64,000 nt of DNA from Lentibacillus jeotgali (GCF_000224785.1 NZ_AGAV01000022.1:1-64000), one strand, 5' to 3'. Shown: positions 35,340-44,787, counted from the first letter of the stretch. Translations and numbers: made by a program. The notes: generated from the letters alone by a model not told the origin.

Positions 35340-35918
35340 TTGGCCGGGCAACACGGAGAGCATTTACTACAAGAACAATATGGAACAATGAAGAAAGCTG
35401 CTGCTTTTTATGATAAACAAATGCTTGATCACCTTAACAGTGTTATGAAATGGTTTATATCTCAGCAAGATATGATGTTTATATCAACCGCTGATGGTCG
35501 TGGAAAATGTGATTCATCTTTCCGGGCAGGGGCACTTGGTTTTGTACGGGTTATTAATGAAAGAACACTGATGTATCCCGAATACAAAGGGAATGGTGTG
35601 ATGGCAAGCTTGGGAAACATTGTTGAAAATCCGCATATTGGGTTAATGTTTATAGATTTTATTGAAAATCAAATTGGATTACATGTTAATGGTAAAGCTT
35701 CGATTTTGGAAAACCACCAATTAACTTTACTAGATATTCCAGATGAGACTATAACCACTATTCAAGAGAAAGAAGGAAAAAAAGCTGAACGATGGGTTGT
35801 TATCGAAGTGGAAGAAGCCTATATTCATTGTTCAAAACATATACCAAAGCTACAAAAGCTCAATAAAGAAAAACAAAAGGGTGGAGATTTTTTTAAAGTA
35901 AGGCAAGATAATAATTAA
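35340..35918 (+). CDS. Pyridoxamine 5'-phosphate oxidase-like FMN-binding protein
   Basis: A 192-residue protein of the PNPOx-like split-barrel family. MMFISTADGRGKCDSSFRAGALGFVRVINERTLMYPEYKGNGVMASLGNIVENPHIGLMFIDF is the FMN-binding core. The start at TTG 35340 follows AAAGGG at a long spacing; an in-frame ATG at codon 17 is an alternative. The gene is visibly more AT-rich than its neighbours and lies between two decayed toxin loci (35042-35146 and 36137-36190), suggesting an accessory patch. Function unknown; not necessarily a vitamin B6 enzyme. Confidence 0.78.
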   Translation: MAGQHGEHLLQEQYGTMKKAAAFYDKQMLDHLNSVMKWFISQQDMMFISTADGRGKCDSSFRAGALGFVRVINERTLMYPEYKGNGVMASLGNIVENPHIGLMFIDFIENQIGLHVNGKASILENHQLTLLDIPDETITTIQEKEGKKAERWVVIEVEEAYIHCSKHIPKLQKLNKEKQKGGDFFKVRQDNN

Positions 35919-35936
35919 GAAAGATGCTTAAAGCTG

Positions 35937-35977
35937 AAGAGTGTGATCTGACATAAGAGCTGCACTCTTTCTTTTTG
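35937..35977 (+). terminator. Rho-independent terminator after the FMN-binding protein gene
   Basis: AAGAGTG pairs with CACTCTT over a 19-base loop and is followed by TCTTTTTG. Confidence 0.7.
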
Positions 35978-36136
35978 TGAATAGCAGGTATTTCACGTGG
36001 GTTCGTCCCCCCTTGGGAGGTTTTCACCTTCAAATATGCCAAGTCATTAAACAATACCAGCTAACAGTAAAAACTATTCAAGAAACGGGCACAAAAGTTG
36101 AATAGGGTGCAGAGGCGGTGAAGAATAAATACTATC

Positions 36137-36190
36137 TCATACTAACATCCCGAAGGATATCATGAGCGTTAGCGCACTAACAATGTCCAT
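36137..36190 (-). pseudogene. Truncated holin-like toxin (copy 3)
   Basis: From ATG 36190 the frame reads MDIVSALTLMISFGMLV and then stops (TGA 36137-36139), losing the rest of the helix and the basic tail found in the intact copy at 14331-14417. The core LTLMISF-MLV is identical in both. No ribosome binding site or conserved leader precedes it. The surrounding 35978-36300 has no other gene. Confidence 0.6.
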
Positions 36191-36300
36191 GTGGAATGTT
36201 TTTAAGAATTTGTTTGCCAACAATATCCGATGCTTTGTTTTTTAAAGCAATGTAACGGGTATACAGTGGATAGAAATAATTAAAAGGGAGCTATGTCTAA

Positions 36301-37725
36301 ATGCGTGATTATCTCAAACACTATATTAATGGCGAATGGGTTGAATCTACCGGTTCAGAGACGATGGAAGTTATCAACCCTGCGACAGAAGAAGTCATGG
36401 GACATATCAGTCTGGGAACGCAGGAGGATTTGGATAGAGCTGTCAGGGCAGCACGAGATGCTTTCCCGTCTTTTTCACAAACATCGAAAGAGTATCGGAT
36501 AGAATTGTTGGAAAAAATTGCAGATGAATATGAAAAACGAAAGGATGACTTGATAAAAGTTATCACAGAAGAGTTGGGCGCGCCACTTAACCTCTCAGAA
36601 AAGGTGCACTATATGATGGGGTATTCCCATTTTAAACAAGCGGCCGAGGAGCTTCGGCACTTTTCGTTTACTGAAAAACGCGACAAATCAACGATCGTAA
36701 AAGAAGCGATTGGTGTCAGTGGCTTGATTACACCTTGGAACTTTCCTACTAATCAGACGTCAACTAAGATTGCGAGTGCGTTCGCGGCAGGCAGCACCGT
36801 CATATTAAAACCAGCAGAAATCACCCCTTACGCAGCGATGATTCTTGCGGATATTTTTGAAGCTGCAGGTCTTCCCAAAGGGGTATTTAACCTCGTTAAC
36901 GGTACGGGTGAAGGAGTTGGCAATGCTATCAGTTCACACCCGGACATTGATTTTGTTTCCTATACAGGTTCCGGTGTTGCCGGACGTAAAGTGATGGAGA
37001 ACGCGGCGAAAGATATTAAGAAGGTTGCACTTGAATTGGGTGGCAAATCACCGATGATTGTATTGGAAGATGCCGATGTTCAAAAAGCGGCGAAAATTGC
37101 TGTTGCAAATATCTCGAATAATACTGGCCAAGTTTGTACGGCAGCTACCCGCGTCCTTGTGCCGAAGACGATAAAACCGCAATTCGAAGAGGAAGTCAAA
37201 GCCGCTGTAGAAAAATTGACTGTTGGTGACCCCGAACAAGACAATAAGGTTGGTCCGCTTGTAGCGGAAAAACAATGGGATCGTGTTCAGGGCTACATTC
37301 AAACAGGCATGGATGAAGGTGCTAAAGTTCTCATCGGTGGTGTAGGTAAGCCTGAGGGATTGAAGCAAGGGTATTTTGCAATGCCAACCGTATTCACGGA
37401 TGTCAGCAATGATATGACGATCGCCCAGGAGGAAATTTTCGGGCCGGTAACGACAATAATCCCGTACGATACGCTAGATGAAGCGATTGAAATCGCAAAC
37501 GATACTATCTATGGACTTGCGGGTTACGTAGTCGGCGAGGATCCTGACACATTACAAAAAGCAGCATCAGGTATCCGCGCTGGTCAGATCAGGGTTAATT
37601 CGGCCCCAACCGATTTCTCCGCACCGTTTGGCGGATTCAAACAATCCGGTATCGGCCGCGAATGGGGTGATTTTGGAATTGAGGAATACCTTGAGCCAAA
37701 AGCCATAATGGGGATTTCATCATAA
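36301..37725 (+). CDS. Aldehyde dehydrogenase family protein (NAD(P)+)
   Basis: A 474-residue ALDH. Visible: cofactor and oxyanion Asn region [13 protein letters not shown] (about 143-155), general base Glu in LELGGKSPM (about 244), nucleophile Cys in [12 protein letters not shown] (about 279) and the C-terminal QEEIFGPV segment. The helix-swap region [21 protein letters not shown] is typical of the family. ATG 36301 follows AAAAGGGAG. The gene stands alone and ends at a perfect terminator. The substrate aldehyde cannot be assigned. Glycine-betaine aldehyde would be of interest in a halophile, but no supporting gene is adjacent. Confidence 0.92.
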   Translation: MRDYLKHYINGEWVESTGSETMEVINPATEEVMGHISLGTQEDLDRAVRAARDAFPSFSQTSKEYRIELLEKIADEYEKRKDDLIKVITEELGAPLNLSEKVHYMMGYSHFKQAAEELRHFSFTEKRDKSTIVKEAIGVSGLITPWNFPTNQTSTKIASAFAAGSTVILKPAEITPYAAMILADIFEAAGLPKGVFNLVNGTGEGVGNAISSHPDIDFVSYTGSGVAGRKVMENAAKDIKKVALELGGKSPMIVLEDADVQKAAKIAVANISNNTGQVCTAATRVLVPKTIKPQFEEEVKAAVEKLTVGDPEQDNKVGPLVAEKQWDRVQGYIQTGMDEGAKVLIGGVGKPEGLKQGYFAMPTVFTDVSNDMTIAQEEIFGPVTTIIPYDTLDEAIEIANDTIYGLAGYVVGEDPDTLQKAASGIRAGQIRVNSAPTDFSAPFGGFKQSGIGREWGDFGIEEYLEPKAIMGISS

Positions 37726-37738
37726 CAAATTTTGAAAG

Positions 37739-37768
37739 GACCGGGCCGATGAGTGCCCGGTCTTTTTA
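37739..37768 (+). terminator. Rho-independent terminator after the aldehyde dehydrogenase gene
   Basis: GACCGGGC pairs perfectly with GCCCGGTC over CGATGAGT and is followed by TTTTT. Confidence 0.92.
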
Positions 37769-37828
37769 ATTCTAGTTGTTCATTTTTCTCATCCGAAACT
37801 AAAACCATTACCTTCAGGGGAGGCCTCT

Positions 37829-38245
37829 TTACCACGCTTCTTGACAAACCGGGCATAAGCCGTAAATCTCGAATTTATGGTCTTCAATGGCGTAATTGCC
37901 GAGAGCCTTCCGTACCTCGTCCATTGGGCAGACCTCAATTTCTTTGGTTTTTCCGCAATCTTTACAGATAAAATGATGGTGATGATGGTGTGTGCAACTG
38001 ATGCGGAAGTGCTTTTCACCATTTAATTCGGTCGCCTCTAGGACACCGATGTCATCAAACATGTGCAGGTTGCGGTACACCGTATCAAAACTAATTCCTT
38101 TATAGGCAGGTTCCAGGTGGTTGATCAGGTCCTTCGCCGTCCGGTAGCCGTCAGCCTCAGCAAAGAAATTCAGCATATCTTTTCGTTTGGCGGTTGTTTT
38201 ATAGCCGTGACGCTTTACTTCCTTAATAGCTTCATTCAGTTTCAT
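37829..38245 (-). CDS. zur: Zinc uptake regulator Zur (Fur family)
   Basis: A 138-residue Fur-family repressor. The winged-helix DNA-binding part is residues 1-80 (GISFDTVYRNLHMFDDIGVLE). The dimer/metal domain follows, with a His-rich regulatory site (CTHHHHHHFICKDCGKT) and two CxxC structural zinc pairs (CKDC and CPVC). It is the last gene of the zinc uptake operon and starts 14 bases inside the end of znuB, so translation is coupled. A perfect Zur box lies ahead of the operon, so Zur should repress its own synthesis. Confidence 0.9.
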   Translation of the reverse strand: MKLNEAIKEVKRHGYKTTAKRKDMLNFFAEADGYRTAKDLINHLEPAYKGISFDTVYRNLHMFDDIGVLEATELNGEKHFRISCTHHHHHHFICKDCGKTKEIEVCPMDEVRKALGNYAIEDHKFEIYGLCPVCQEAW

Positions 38246-39080
38246 GGGTTACCCTCCTAAATGAATATCGTTTAATCCCGATCGCCAACAGCAGCATGAT
38301 GATGGAAACAACGACAATGGTGCCGCCGGGAGGGATACTGAAATAGTAGCCTGATATTAATCCTATGATAACAGCCAGTTCACCGAATACAATTGAAAAT
38401 ACAATCATTTGCTTAAACCCGCGGGCTATCCGCATGCTTGTTGCTACCGGCAGGGTCATTAGTGCCGACACCAGCAGAACACCGACAACACGGATCGATG
38501 CGGCAATGACAAGTGCTGTCAGTATGATAAACAATAAATGAATCCGTTTTGCATGAATGCCTGATGCAACCGCATGTTCCTCATCGAATGATAAGGTGAC
38601 CAACTCCCGGTAAAAAAGACGGATAACCAGAATGATCACAACGGATATCCCTAAAATGGAATAAAAATCCGTCTTACTAACGGCGGACACAGAGCCAAAC
38701 AAGTAGTTGAAAAGATCTGTGTTGAATCCATCTGCAAGTGCAATGAAAATAACACTCAGGCCAACACCGCCGGATAGAATAATTGGAATGGCCAGTTCCT
38801 GATACGCTTTATAGACACCGCGCAATTTTTCGATGAAAATGGACCCGAGCACCGAAAAGCCCATTCCGCTGTACAGTGGGGTTATCCCCAACGCAAACTT
38901 CTTATCTATGAACAGCCCAAAGGCAATTCCCGCAAGCGTTACATGTGACAGAGCATCAGCGATCAAGGAAAGACGGCGAACAACAATGAACGTCCCAAGA
39001 AGTGGTGCGATGATTCCGATTAAAAGTCCTGTGAAAAATGTATGCCTTAAAAAGTCATATTCCAAAAAATCTGCGAGCAT
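38232..39080 (-). CDS. znuB: Zinc ABC transporter permease ZnuB
   Basis: A 282-residue ABC-3 family permease with about eight or nine helices, forming the channel for zinc import. The start FLEYDFLRHTFFTGLLIGIIAPLLGTFIVVRRLSLIADALSHVTLAGIAFG has the conserved SLIADALSH helix of zinc and manganese permeases. ATG 39080 follows GGAGGAC. It lies 18 bases after znuC and overlaps zur. Confidence 0.93.
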   Translation of the reverse strand: MLADFLEYDFLRHTFFTGLLIGIIAPLLGTFIVVRRLSLIADALSHVTLAGIAFGLFIDKKFALGITPLYSGMGFSVLGSIFIEKLRGVYKAYQELAIPIILSGGVGLSVIFIALADGFNTDLFNYLFGSVSAVSKTDFYSILGISVVIILVIRLFYRELVTLSFDEEHAVASGIHAKRIHLLFIILTALVIAASIRVVGVLLVSALMTLPVATSMRIARGFKQMIVFSIVFGELAVIIGLISGYYFSIPPGGTIVVVSIIMLLLAIGIKRYSFRRVTHETE

Positions 39081-39098
39081 AAAATGAGTCCTCCAACG

Positions 39099-39854
39099 TT
39101 AATGGTCATGTGCCACAATGTTAACGGGATGACCGTAAAATTGTGATAGGTCCTGATTGGACAGTGTTTTGTATTCACTAGGGTTCCCGTGAAAATGCAG
39201 CGTCTTATTCACGCAAACGATGTCTGTCGCATGTTCTGTCATCGTCCTGGTATCATGTGTGACAAGCAGCAATGTGATATTGTGTTCGTCGTTCAATTGA
39301 TGCAGCAGGTCGTAAAATTTACGGACGTTTTCCTGGTCTACCCCAACGGTCGGTTCGTCAAGAATCAGGAGCTCCGGATCACTGACAAGTGACCGGGCGA
39401 TAAAGACGCGCTGCTGTTGTCCACCTGATAGACTGCCGACATTCTCATACGCGTAATCGCTCATGCCGACTTGGTCGATTGTCTGAAGCACTTTCTTTTT
39501 ATGTTTTGATGTAAATAGTTTTAAATAGCCGATCTTGGCAGTCAATCCCATTGACACAACTTCATAGACGGTGGCTGGAAAGCCTTTATTGAATGAATTG
39601 GCTTTTTGGGAAACAAAACCGATTTTGCCCCAGTCTTTGAAATTTTCGATGGGCTGACCGAACAGACGAATGTTTCCATTGTCGGGTTTTAGCAGGCCAA
39701 GAATAAGTTTTATTAAAGTTGTTTTGCCACCGCCGTTTGGGCCGAGCACGCCCATGAAAACGCCCCTGGGGATTTCAAAATTAATATCATTCAGGACATT
39801 TTTCCGTTCATATGCATAAGTGATGCTTTTCATTGATACAACTGGCTCTTCCAT
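39099..39854 (-). CDS. znuC: Zinc ABC transporter ATP-binding protein ZnuC
   Basis: A 251-residue ABC ATPase: Walker A GPNGGGKTT (about 39-47), signature LSGGQQQR (about 139-146), Walker B LLILDEP (about 160-166) and the switch His in LLVTHD. It powers zinc uptake with ZnuB and ZnuA. ATG 39854 is preceded by GGAGG at 11 bases. It follows znuA by 15 bases. Confidence 0.94.
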   Translation of the reverse strand: MEEPVVSMKSITYAYERKNVLNDINFEIPRGVFMGVLGPNGGGKTTLIKLILGLLKPDNGNIRLFGQPIENFKDWGKIGFVSQKANSFNKGFPATVYEVVSMGLTAKIGYLKLFTSKHKKKVLQTIDQVGMSDYAYENVGSLSGGQQQRVFIARSLVSDPELLILDEPTVGVDQENVRKFYDLLHQLNDEHNITLLLVTHDTRTMTEHATDIVCVNKTLHFHGNPSEYKTLSNQDLSQFYGHPVNIVAHDH

Positions 39855-39869
39855 AGCTCTATATGCCTC

Positions 39870-40805
39870 CTACTCGGTTGCCTGGTCAAGTACTTCAAGA
39901 TTGTGGTTCATTAATGACAAATAATCTTCGCCGTTTGCAACATCAGCTTCTGTTAGAACGGCGAGATTATGAATGGATAAGCTTTTGGCGCCTATTTGGT
40001 CCTGTATAATTTCGGAAACACGGTCAGAACTGTTTTGTTCAAAAAGAATATAGTCCATATTATAATTCTGTGCTTGATCAATGATTGTCGTTAATTCCTT
40101 TTGGGATGGTTCTTCACTTGACGATAATCCGCTGATGGCAATTTGTTCAATCCCATAGCGTTTTTCCCAATAGCCATATGCTGCATGAGATACGAGAATT
40201 TTTTTGTTTTTTTTCGGCTTGAGCGTTTTTTGGAACTGTTCATCCAATGCAAGCAAGTCATTTTTCAGTTCATTAAAATTGTTAGTGTATTGTTCTGATT
40301 TTTCCGGATGCAGGTCAGCAAGCTTGCCTTTGATGATTTTTGCCATGTCAATCATTCGTGTTGGATCAAGCCAAATGTGCGGGTTATGGTCATGATGATG
40401 CCCCGCGTGATCATGTGTATTACTTCCGTCCGTTTCCTCATGAAATAATGCCTCGTCAGCACCTAATTCGATTAAGGCTACATTCTGTGAGTCAAGTGCC
40501 TGAGCAGCGGTTTCCGCAAATCCTTCCATCCCGGCGCCGAGGAACATGAACGCATCACCTTCTGCAATGGATGTCATCTCCCTGGAGGATGGTTCATACG
40601 TATGGGCGTCAACACCGGGTGGATAGACAGATTCAGTCTCAACAGATTCACCCCCGATTCGCTCTACCGCGTATTGAATCGGGTAAAGAGAGGTGTAAAT
40701 TTTCAAGGCAGCATTGCTGTTTGTATCCGATTCAGATGATGTACAGCCGGCTGCAAGAATTCCTGTCATTATTAATAGTAGAATGGCCTGATATCGTTTC
40801 ATCAT
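39870..40805 (-). CDS. znuA: Zinc ABC transporter substrate-binding lipoprotein ZnuA
   Basis: A 311-residue cluster A-I binding protein. The lipoprotein signal AILLLIMTGILAAGC places the acylated Cys at about 21. Metal ligands include His in GVDAHTYEPSSREM (about 70). A flexible His-rich loop (THDHAGHHHDHNPHIW, about 130-145) is typical of zinc rather than manganese binders. ATG 40805 follows AAAGGAC. First gene of znuA-znuC-znuB-zur, under the Zur box at 40838-40854. Confidence 0.94.
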   Translation of the reverse strand: MMKRYQAILLLIMTGILAAGCTSSESDTNSNAALKIYTSLYPIQYAVERIGGESVETESVYPPGVDAHTYEPSSREMTSIAEGDAFMFLGAGMEGFAETAAQALDSQNVALIELGADEALFHEETDGSNTHDHAGHHHDHNPHIWLDPTRMIDMAKIIKGKLADLHPEKSEQYTNNFNELKNDLLALDEQFQKTLKPKKNKKILVSHAAYGYWEKRYGIEQIAISGLSSSEEPSQKELTTIIDQAQNYNMDYILFEQNSSDRVSEIIQDQIGAKSLSIHNLAVLTEADVANGEDYLSLMNHNLEVLDQATE

Positions 40806-40837
40806 ACAAGTCCTTTCGAAATGAATGCATTCATATT

Positions 40838-40877
40838 ATCGTAATAATTACGATTTGTAAATAGGAATGATTACGAT
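40838..40877 (-). promoter_or_regulatory. Zur operator ahead of znuA
   Basis: ATCGTAATAATTACGAT (40838-40854) is a perfect 17-base palindrome containing the Zur box core TCGTAATNATTACGA known from B. subtilis. A second, half-conserved site (ATGATTACGAT, 40867-40877) adjoins it. Repression in zinc-rich cells is expected. Confidence 0.9.
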
Positions 40878-40935
40878 TTATGCTGGAACATTTTACAACT
40901 GGACTCGGAAGCTGTTAGATTAAACCGTCTTAAAC

Positions 40936-40956
40936 GTCCCACTGAATGAAGTTTTA
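40936..40956 (-). repeat. Copy (c) of the ATTCAGTGG leader repeat
   Basis: On the minus strand TAAAACTTCATTCAGTGGGA, then a weakly conserved tail to about 40880. It lies upstream of the Zur box and znuA, in their orientation. Confidence 0.5.
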
Positions 40957-40982
40957 CTTTATTATCGACAGAAGGAGGGGGT

Positions 40983-41102
40983 TCGGCAGAAGAGCAAAGA
41001 TATCTGCGGGAGGGAAAAACTATCGGTAGAAGAGCAGAAATATCCGCAGAAGAGACAAGATATCGGCAGAACAGCAAAGGTATTTGCAGGAAAAAGAAAC
41101 CG
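40983..41102. repeat. 20 bp tandem repeat array, six units
   Basis: Units start at 40983, 41003, 41023, 41043, 41063 and 41083, exactly 20 bases apart, with consensus TCGGCAGAAGAGCAAAGATA. Units 1, 3, 4 and 5 are close; units 2 and 6 have drifted. One strand is strongly purine-rich and the junctions make GATATC-like dyads. It lies between znuA and the YitT gene. The units are too similar and too short to be a CRISPR array. No gene lies in 40878-41130. Confidence 0.85.
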
Positions 41103-41130
41103 GCAGGACGCCGATTTCTGCACGGTATAA

Positions 41131-41985
41131 TTAGAATTTCTGGCCGTAATACTTATCAAGGGTGAAGCCCCGTCCCAATACTTCTGAGGCATCGATAAAT
41201 ACAACAAATGATGTGGGTTCCTTATCCTGCATAATTCGCTTCAGTTTAACTGCCTCCTGCTGTTCGGCAACACATAGGATCATCGTTTTATCCTGGTTGG
41301 AATAGCCCCCAATGGTTCGTACTTTTGTCAATCCGCGATCAATCTGGTCGCTGATCATATCGTGAATGTTCTCCTCGTTTTCTGTAATGATCATAATCAG
41401 TTTAGTTGCTGATGTACGCAGTTGCACGATATCAATGGTTTTACTTGTGATGTAGATGCACATGAGTGCAAATAAGGTCAATTCCAGATTGAATACAATG
41501 ATGGAAAAAGTAACAACCAGACCATCGACAATCAGCTGCGAATACCCGCTTGAAAGACCGGTGAATTTTTTGACAACCTGTGCGATAGCCGCTGTTCCGC
41601 CAGTCGAACCGCGTCCCTTGTATACTGTTCCAAGACCAACCCCTAGAATGAGGCCACCGTAAATGGCACCCAGCACAGGATTTGAAACCGTATAAGGAAA
41701 ATCAGCCGTAAGATAGATCATGAATGGCACCCAAAAGGTACCGAGCAGCGTTTTCCAGCTGAAATCTTTTCCCAGGGCAATCCAACCGATAATAAAAATG
41801 GGGAGGTTAATCAAAAATTGGGTGAGGGCAGGGCTTAATGCATATAATTCATAAAGGATGGTGCTGACACCTGAAATTCCGCCCGCTGCAAGTTTGGAGG
41901 GCAAAAGGAACAGATTATAAGATAGTCCGACTAATGAAGCACCGATAATAATTTGAACATATTCTGTCATAAGTTTTTTGTTCAT
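41131..41985 (-). CDS. YitT family membrane protein with DUF2179 domain
   Basis: About 284 residues. The N-terminal two-thirds has five or six helices with the family repeats (GASLVGLSYNLFLLPSKLAAGGISGVSTIL and IYGGLILGVGLGTVYKGRGSTGGTAAIAQVV). The last 80 residues form the cytoplasmic DUF2179 domain (IMIITENEENIHDMISDQIDRGLTKVRTIGGYS). ATG at 41985 is chosen since AAAGGA lies ten bases upstream. Function of the family is unknown. A short paralogue lacking the last domain is at 26878-27456. Confidence 0.88.
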   Translation of the reverse strand: MNKKLMTEYVQIIIGASLVGLSYNLFLLPSKLAAGGISGVSTILYELYALSPALTQFLINLPIFIIGWIALGKDFSWKTLLGTFWVPFMIYLTADFPYTVSNPVLGAIYGGLILGVGLGTVYKGRGSTGGTAAIAQVVKKFTGLSSGYSQLIVDGLVVTFSIIVFNLELTLFALMCIYITSKTIDIVQLRTSATKLIMIITENEENIHDMISDQIDRGLTKVRTIGGYSNQDKTMILCVAEQQEAVKLKRIMQDKEPTSFVVFIDASEVLGRGFTLDKYYGQKF

Positions 41986-42255
41986 ATGATGCAAATCCTT
42001 TCTTACTGCAATAAGTGTAACTAAGGCTTACGATATTGATGCCTGTCGAGAAGCAAAGTTTTCCAAAAAATGTTGAAATCAGCTGTCTTGCCGATAACCT
42101 GAATCCTCATTTATAAACCTTTATCATTTTAACTTAGTTTGCCGGTTCATAAAAGCCTTTCTTTTATTAAGCGGTTAAGAAAGGATAAATCCTGTCTTAC
42201 TGCATAAGTGAGCTTGACGTTAAGCCAAGTTTTCTTAAAAATATTACTTATTTTG

Positions 42256-42346
42256 TTGCGAACTATCAGAATATAACTTATACTGTTAATAGATGGATAG
42301 GCGACTATCTTTTATTTTTTGGCAAAAATGAATGAGTATTCATTCA
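42256..42346 (+). promoter_or_regulatory. fadN promoter and FadR-type operator
   Basis: TTGCGA (42256-42261), exactly 17 bases, TATACT (42279-42284). About 38 bases past the expected start is TGAATGAGTATTCATTCA (42329-42346), which matches the B. subtilis FadR (YsiA) operator TGAATGAnTAnTCATTCA. FadR would repress until long-chain acyl-CoA releases it. The preceding 41986-42255 shows no gene. Confidence 0.85.
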
Positions 42347-42367
42347 AAGATGATAGGGGGAAAAAAC

Positions 42368-44767
42368 ATGAAGCGAACGATCAAGCGTGCTGCGGTTTTG
42401 GGTTCCGGGGTAATGGGGTCCGGTATTGCTGCACACTTGGCTAACGTCGGTATCCCAACGATAATGCTGGATATTGTACCGCGTGAACTGACCAAAAATG
42501 AAGAAAAGAAAGGCTTAGCACTTGAGGATCGTGCTGTACGGAACCGTATGGCTGCCGACAGTAAAAAAGCTTTATTAAAACAAAAACCATCACCAATCAC
42601 ATCTAGGAATAGTCTTGATTTAATTGAAGTCGGCAATATGGAGGACGACATTGAAAAACTAGCGGATGTTGACTGGATCATCGAAGTGGTTGTTGAAAAT
42701 CTTGAAATCAAGCAAAAGGTATTTGCAAACGTTGACAACTATCGAAAAGAAGGAACTATTGTCAGTTCCAATACATCCGGTATTTCAGTGGAGGCCATGG
42801 CTGAAGGACGGTCAGAGGATTTTCGCAAACATTTCCTCGGCACACACTTTTTTAACCCACCTCGCTACCTGAAGCTTTTGGAAATTATTCCAACGAAAGC
42901 AACAGATCCGGAAGTGCTTTCTTTTATGAAAACATTCAGTGAAGACGTTCTGGGGAAAGGTGTTGTCGAAGCAAAAGATACGCCGAATTTTATAGCCAAC
43001 AGGATTGGAACATATGGGCTGCTTATAACCGTGCAGGAGATGCTGAAAGGCGGTTACAGTATCGGTGAAGTGGATTCTGTCACCGGACCGATGATCGGTC
43101 GTCCAAAGAGTGCCACTTTCCGTACGCTGGACGTTGTCGGGTTGGATACATTTATTCACGTCGCCAATAATGTGCGTGATCAGGTTAAAGGTGAAGAAAA
43201 AGACGTGTTCAAGGTACCGGATTTCATGCAAAGAATGCAGGAAAAAGGCTGGATTGGTGCAAAAAGCGGTCAGGGATTTTTCCTGAAGAAAAAAGGAAAA
43301 GATGGAAGCACAATATACGAATTAAATCCTGAAACGCTTGAATATGAAGACCGCAAAAAATTGAAAACGAATGCAACTGAGATGGCGAAACAGGAGAAAG
43401 GCCCCAGCCGTAAATTGAAAGCGTTTGTATCAGCTGAAGGTGACAAGGCCGGTGACTTGGTCTGGTCCGTTTTAAAACCGGTGCTCATCTATTCTGCGGA
43501 ACTTACAGGTGAAATTGCCGATGACATTGTCTCCATTGATCAGGCGATGAAATGGGGATTCGGCTGGGAAGTCGGTCCATTTGAAACGTGGGATGCCATC
43601 GGTTTGCGAAAATCAATCGAGCGTATGCAACAAGAGGGATCGGAAGTCCCTGAATGGATACTGAACATGCTGGAATCCGGAAAGGAATCCTTCTATCAGA
43701 CTGAAAATGGCAATGTCTATTATTACGATAACGGTGAATACAAACAGCAGTATTTTAACCCGAAAGAAATTAATCTTAAACGATTAAAAGAAGAAAAAGG
43801 GGTTATTAAGAAGAACTCTGGTGCCAGTTTAATAGATTTGGGAGACGGTGTTGCCGGATTGGAATTCCATAGCCCGGGCAATGCTATCGGCCTGGATATT
43901 ATCAAAATGGTAAATGAGGCGATTGAAGAAGTGAATCAAAATTATGAAGGGCTGGTCATCGGTAACCAGGGCAAAAACTTCAGTGTTGGCGCCCATCTTG
44001 GCATGATGCTGATGGCGGCACAGGATGATGACTTCTTTGAACTAGATATGGTTGTCCGACAATTCCAGAATACGGCGATGAATATTAAATACTCTGAAAA
44101 GCCAGTTGTAACCGCCCCATTCAATATGACGGTTGGGGGCGGCGCTGAACTTTCCCTGCCGGCCGCATCAATCCAGGCATCAGCTGAAACATATATGGGT
44201 CTGGTCGAATTTGGTGTCGGGCTAATCCCGGGCGGCGGCGGAACGAAAGAACTTTATCTGAAAGAACTCCGCACTTTGCCTAAAGGTGTAGACTTTGATC
44301 TGACCAAAGTTGCAAATGACGTTTTTGAAAAAGTGGCCATGGCCAAAGTATCAACATCAGCTGAGGAAGCCCGGGAAAACGGATTTTTGGATAGCAGTGA
44401 TGACATCAGCGTGAATCCGGAGCACCTGCTGCATGATGCAAAAGAAAAAGTATTGGCACTCGCTAAAGCAGGTTACCAGCCGCCAAAACGCGAGAAGATC
44501 CCGGTTGTCGGCGACGCAGGATATGCCGCAATGCTGCTTGGTGCAAAATCACTGCAGTTCAGTGGATATGCATCAGATCATGACGTGAAGATTGCTGAAA
44601 AATTAGCATATGTACTATCAGGCGGACGGATTAAAGAAGGAACACTGATTGACGAACAAACAATGCTGGATCTGGAACGTGAAGCATTCCTCAGCCTGAT
44701 CAGTGAACAGCTGACACAGCAGCGTATGCAACACATGCTTTTAAAAGGAAAACCATTGCGAAACTAA
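42368..44767 (+). CDS. fadN: 3-hydroxyacyl-CoA dehydrogenase / enoyl-CoA hydratase FadN
   Basis: A 799-residue beta-oxidation enzyme. The NAD-binding dehydrogenase part comes first (RAAVLGSGVMGSGIAAHLANVG, about 7-28), with HFFNPPRYLKLLEIIPT near 160. The C-terminal half has crotonase-like segments (VIGNQGKNFSVGAHLGMM and FGVGLIPGGGGTKELYL). ATG 42368 follows ATAGGGGG; an upstream in-frame ATG overlaps the operator and is not favoured. First gene of the fad operon, with fadA 20 bases behind. Confidence 0.95.
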   Translation: MKRTIKRAAVLGSGVMGSGIAAHLANVGIPTIMLDIVPRELTKNEEKKGLALEDRAVRNRMAADSKKALLKQKPSPITSRNSLDLIEVGNMEDDIEKLADVDWIIEVVVENLEIKQKVFANVDNYRKEGTIVSSNTSGISVEAMAEGRSEDFRKHFLGTHFFNPPRYLKLLEIIPTKATDPEVLSFMKTFSEDVLGKGVVEAKDTPNFIANRIGTYGLLITVQEMLKGGYSIGEVDSVTGPMIGRPKSATFRTLDVVGLDTFIHVANNVRDQVKGEEKDVFKVPDFMQRMQEKGWIGAKSGQGFFLKKKGKDGSTIYELNPETLEYEDRKKLKTNATEMAKQEKGPSRKLKAFVSAEGDKAGDLVWSVLKPVLIYSAELTGEIADDIVSIDQAMKWGFGWEVGPFETWDAIGLRKSIERMQQEGSEVPEWILNMLESGKESFYQTENGNVYYYDNGEYKQQYFNPKEINLKRLKEEKGVIKKNSGASLIDLGDGVAGLEFHSPGNAIGLDIIKMVNEAIEEVNQNYEGLVIGNQGKNFSVGAHLGMMLMAAQDDDFFELDMVVRQFQNTAMNIKYSEKPVVTAPFNMTVGGGAELSLPAASIQASAETYMGLVEFGVGLIPGGGGTKELYLKELRTLPKGVDFDLTKVANDVFEKVAMAKVSTSAEEARENGFLDSSDDISVNPEHLLHDAKEKVLALAKAGYQPPKREKIPVVGDAGYAAMLLGAKSLQFSGYASDHDVKIAEKLAYVLSGGRIKEGTLIDEQTMLDLEREAFLSLISEQLTQQRMQHMLLKGKPLRN

Positions 44768-44787
44768 TTTGAAGAGGGGGAGAAAAC

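Noticed and set aside
35990-36030. Possible attachment site: ACGTGGGTTCG shared with the tmRNA 3' end
   Set aside because: Only 11 bases match and the rest of the tmRNA end (ATTCCCACCG, TCTCCACCA) is missing, with no integrase gene between. Likely chance.
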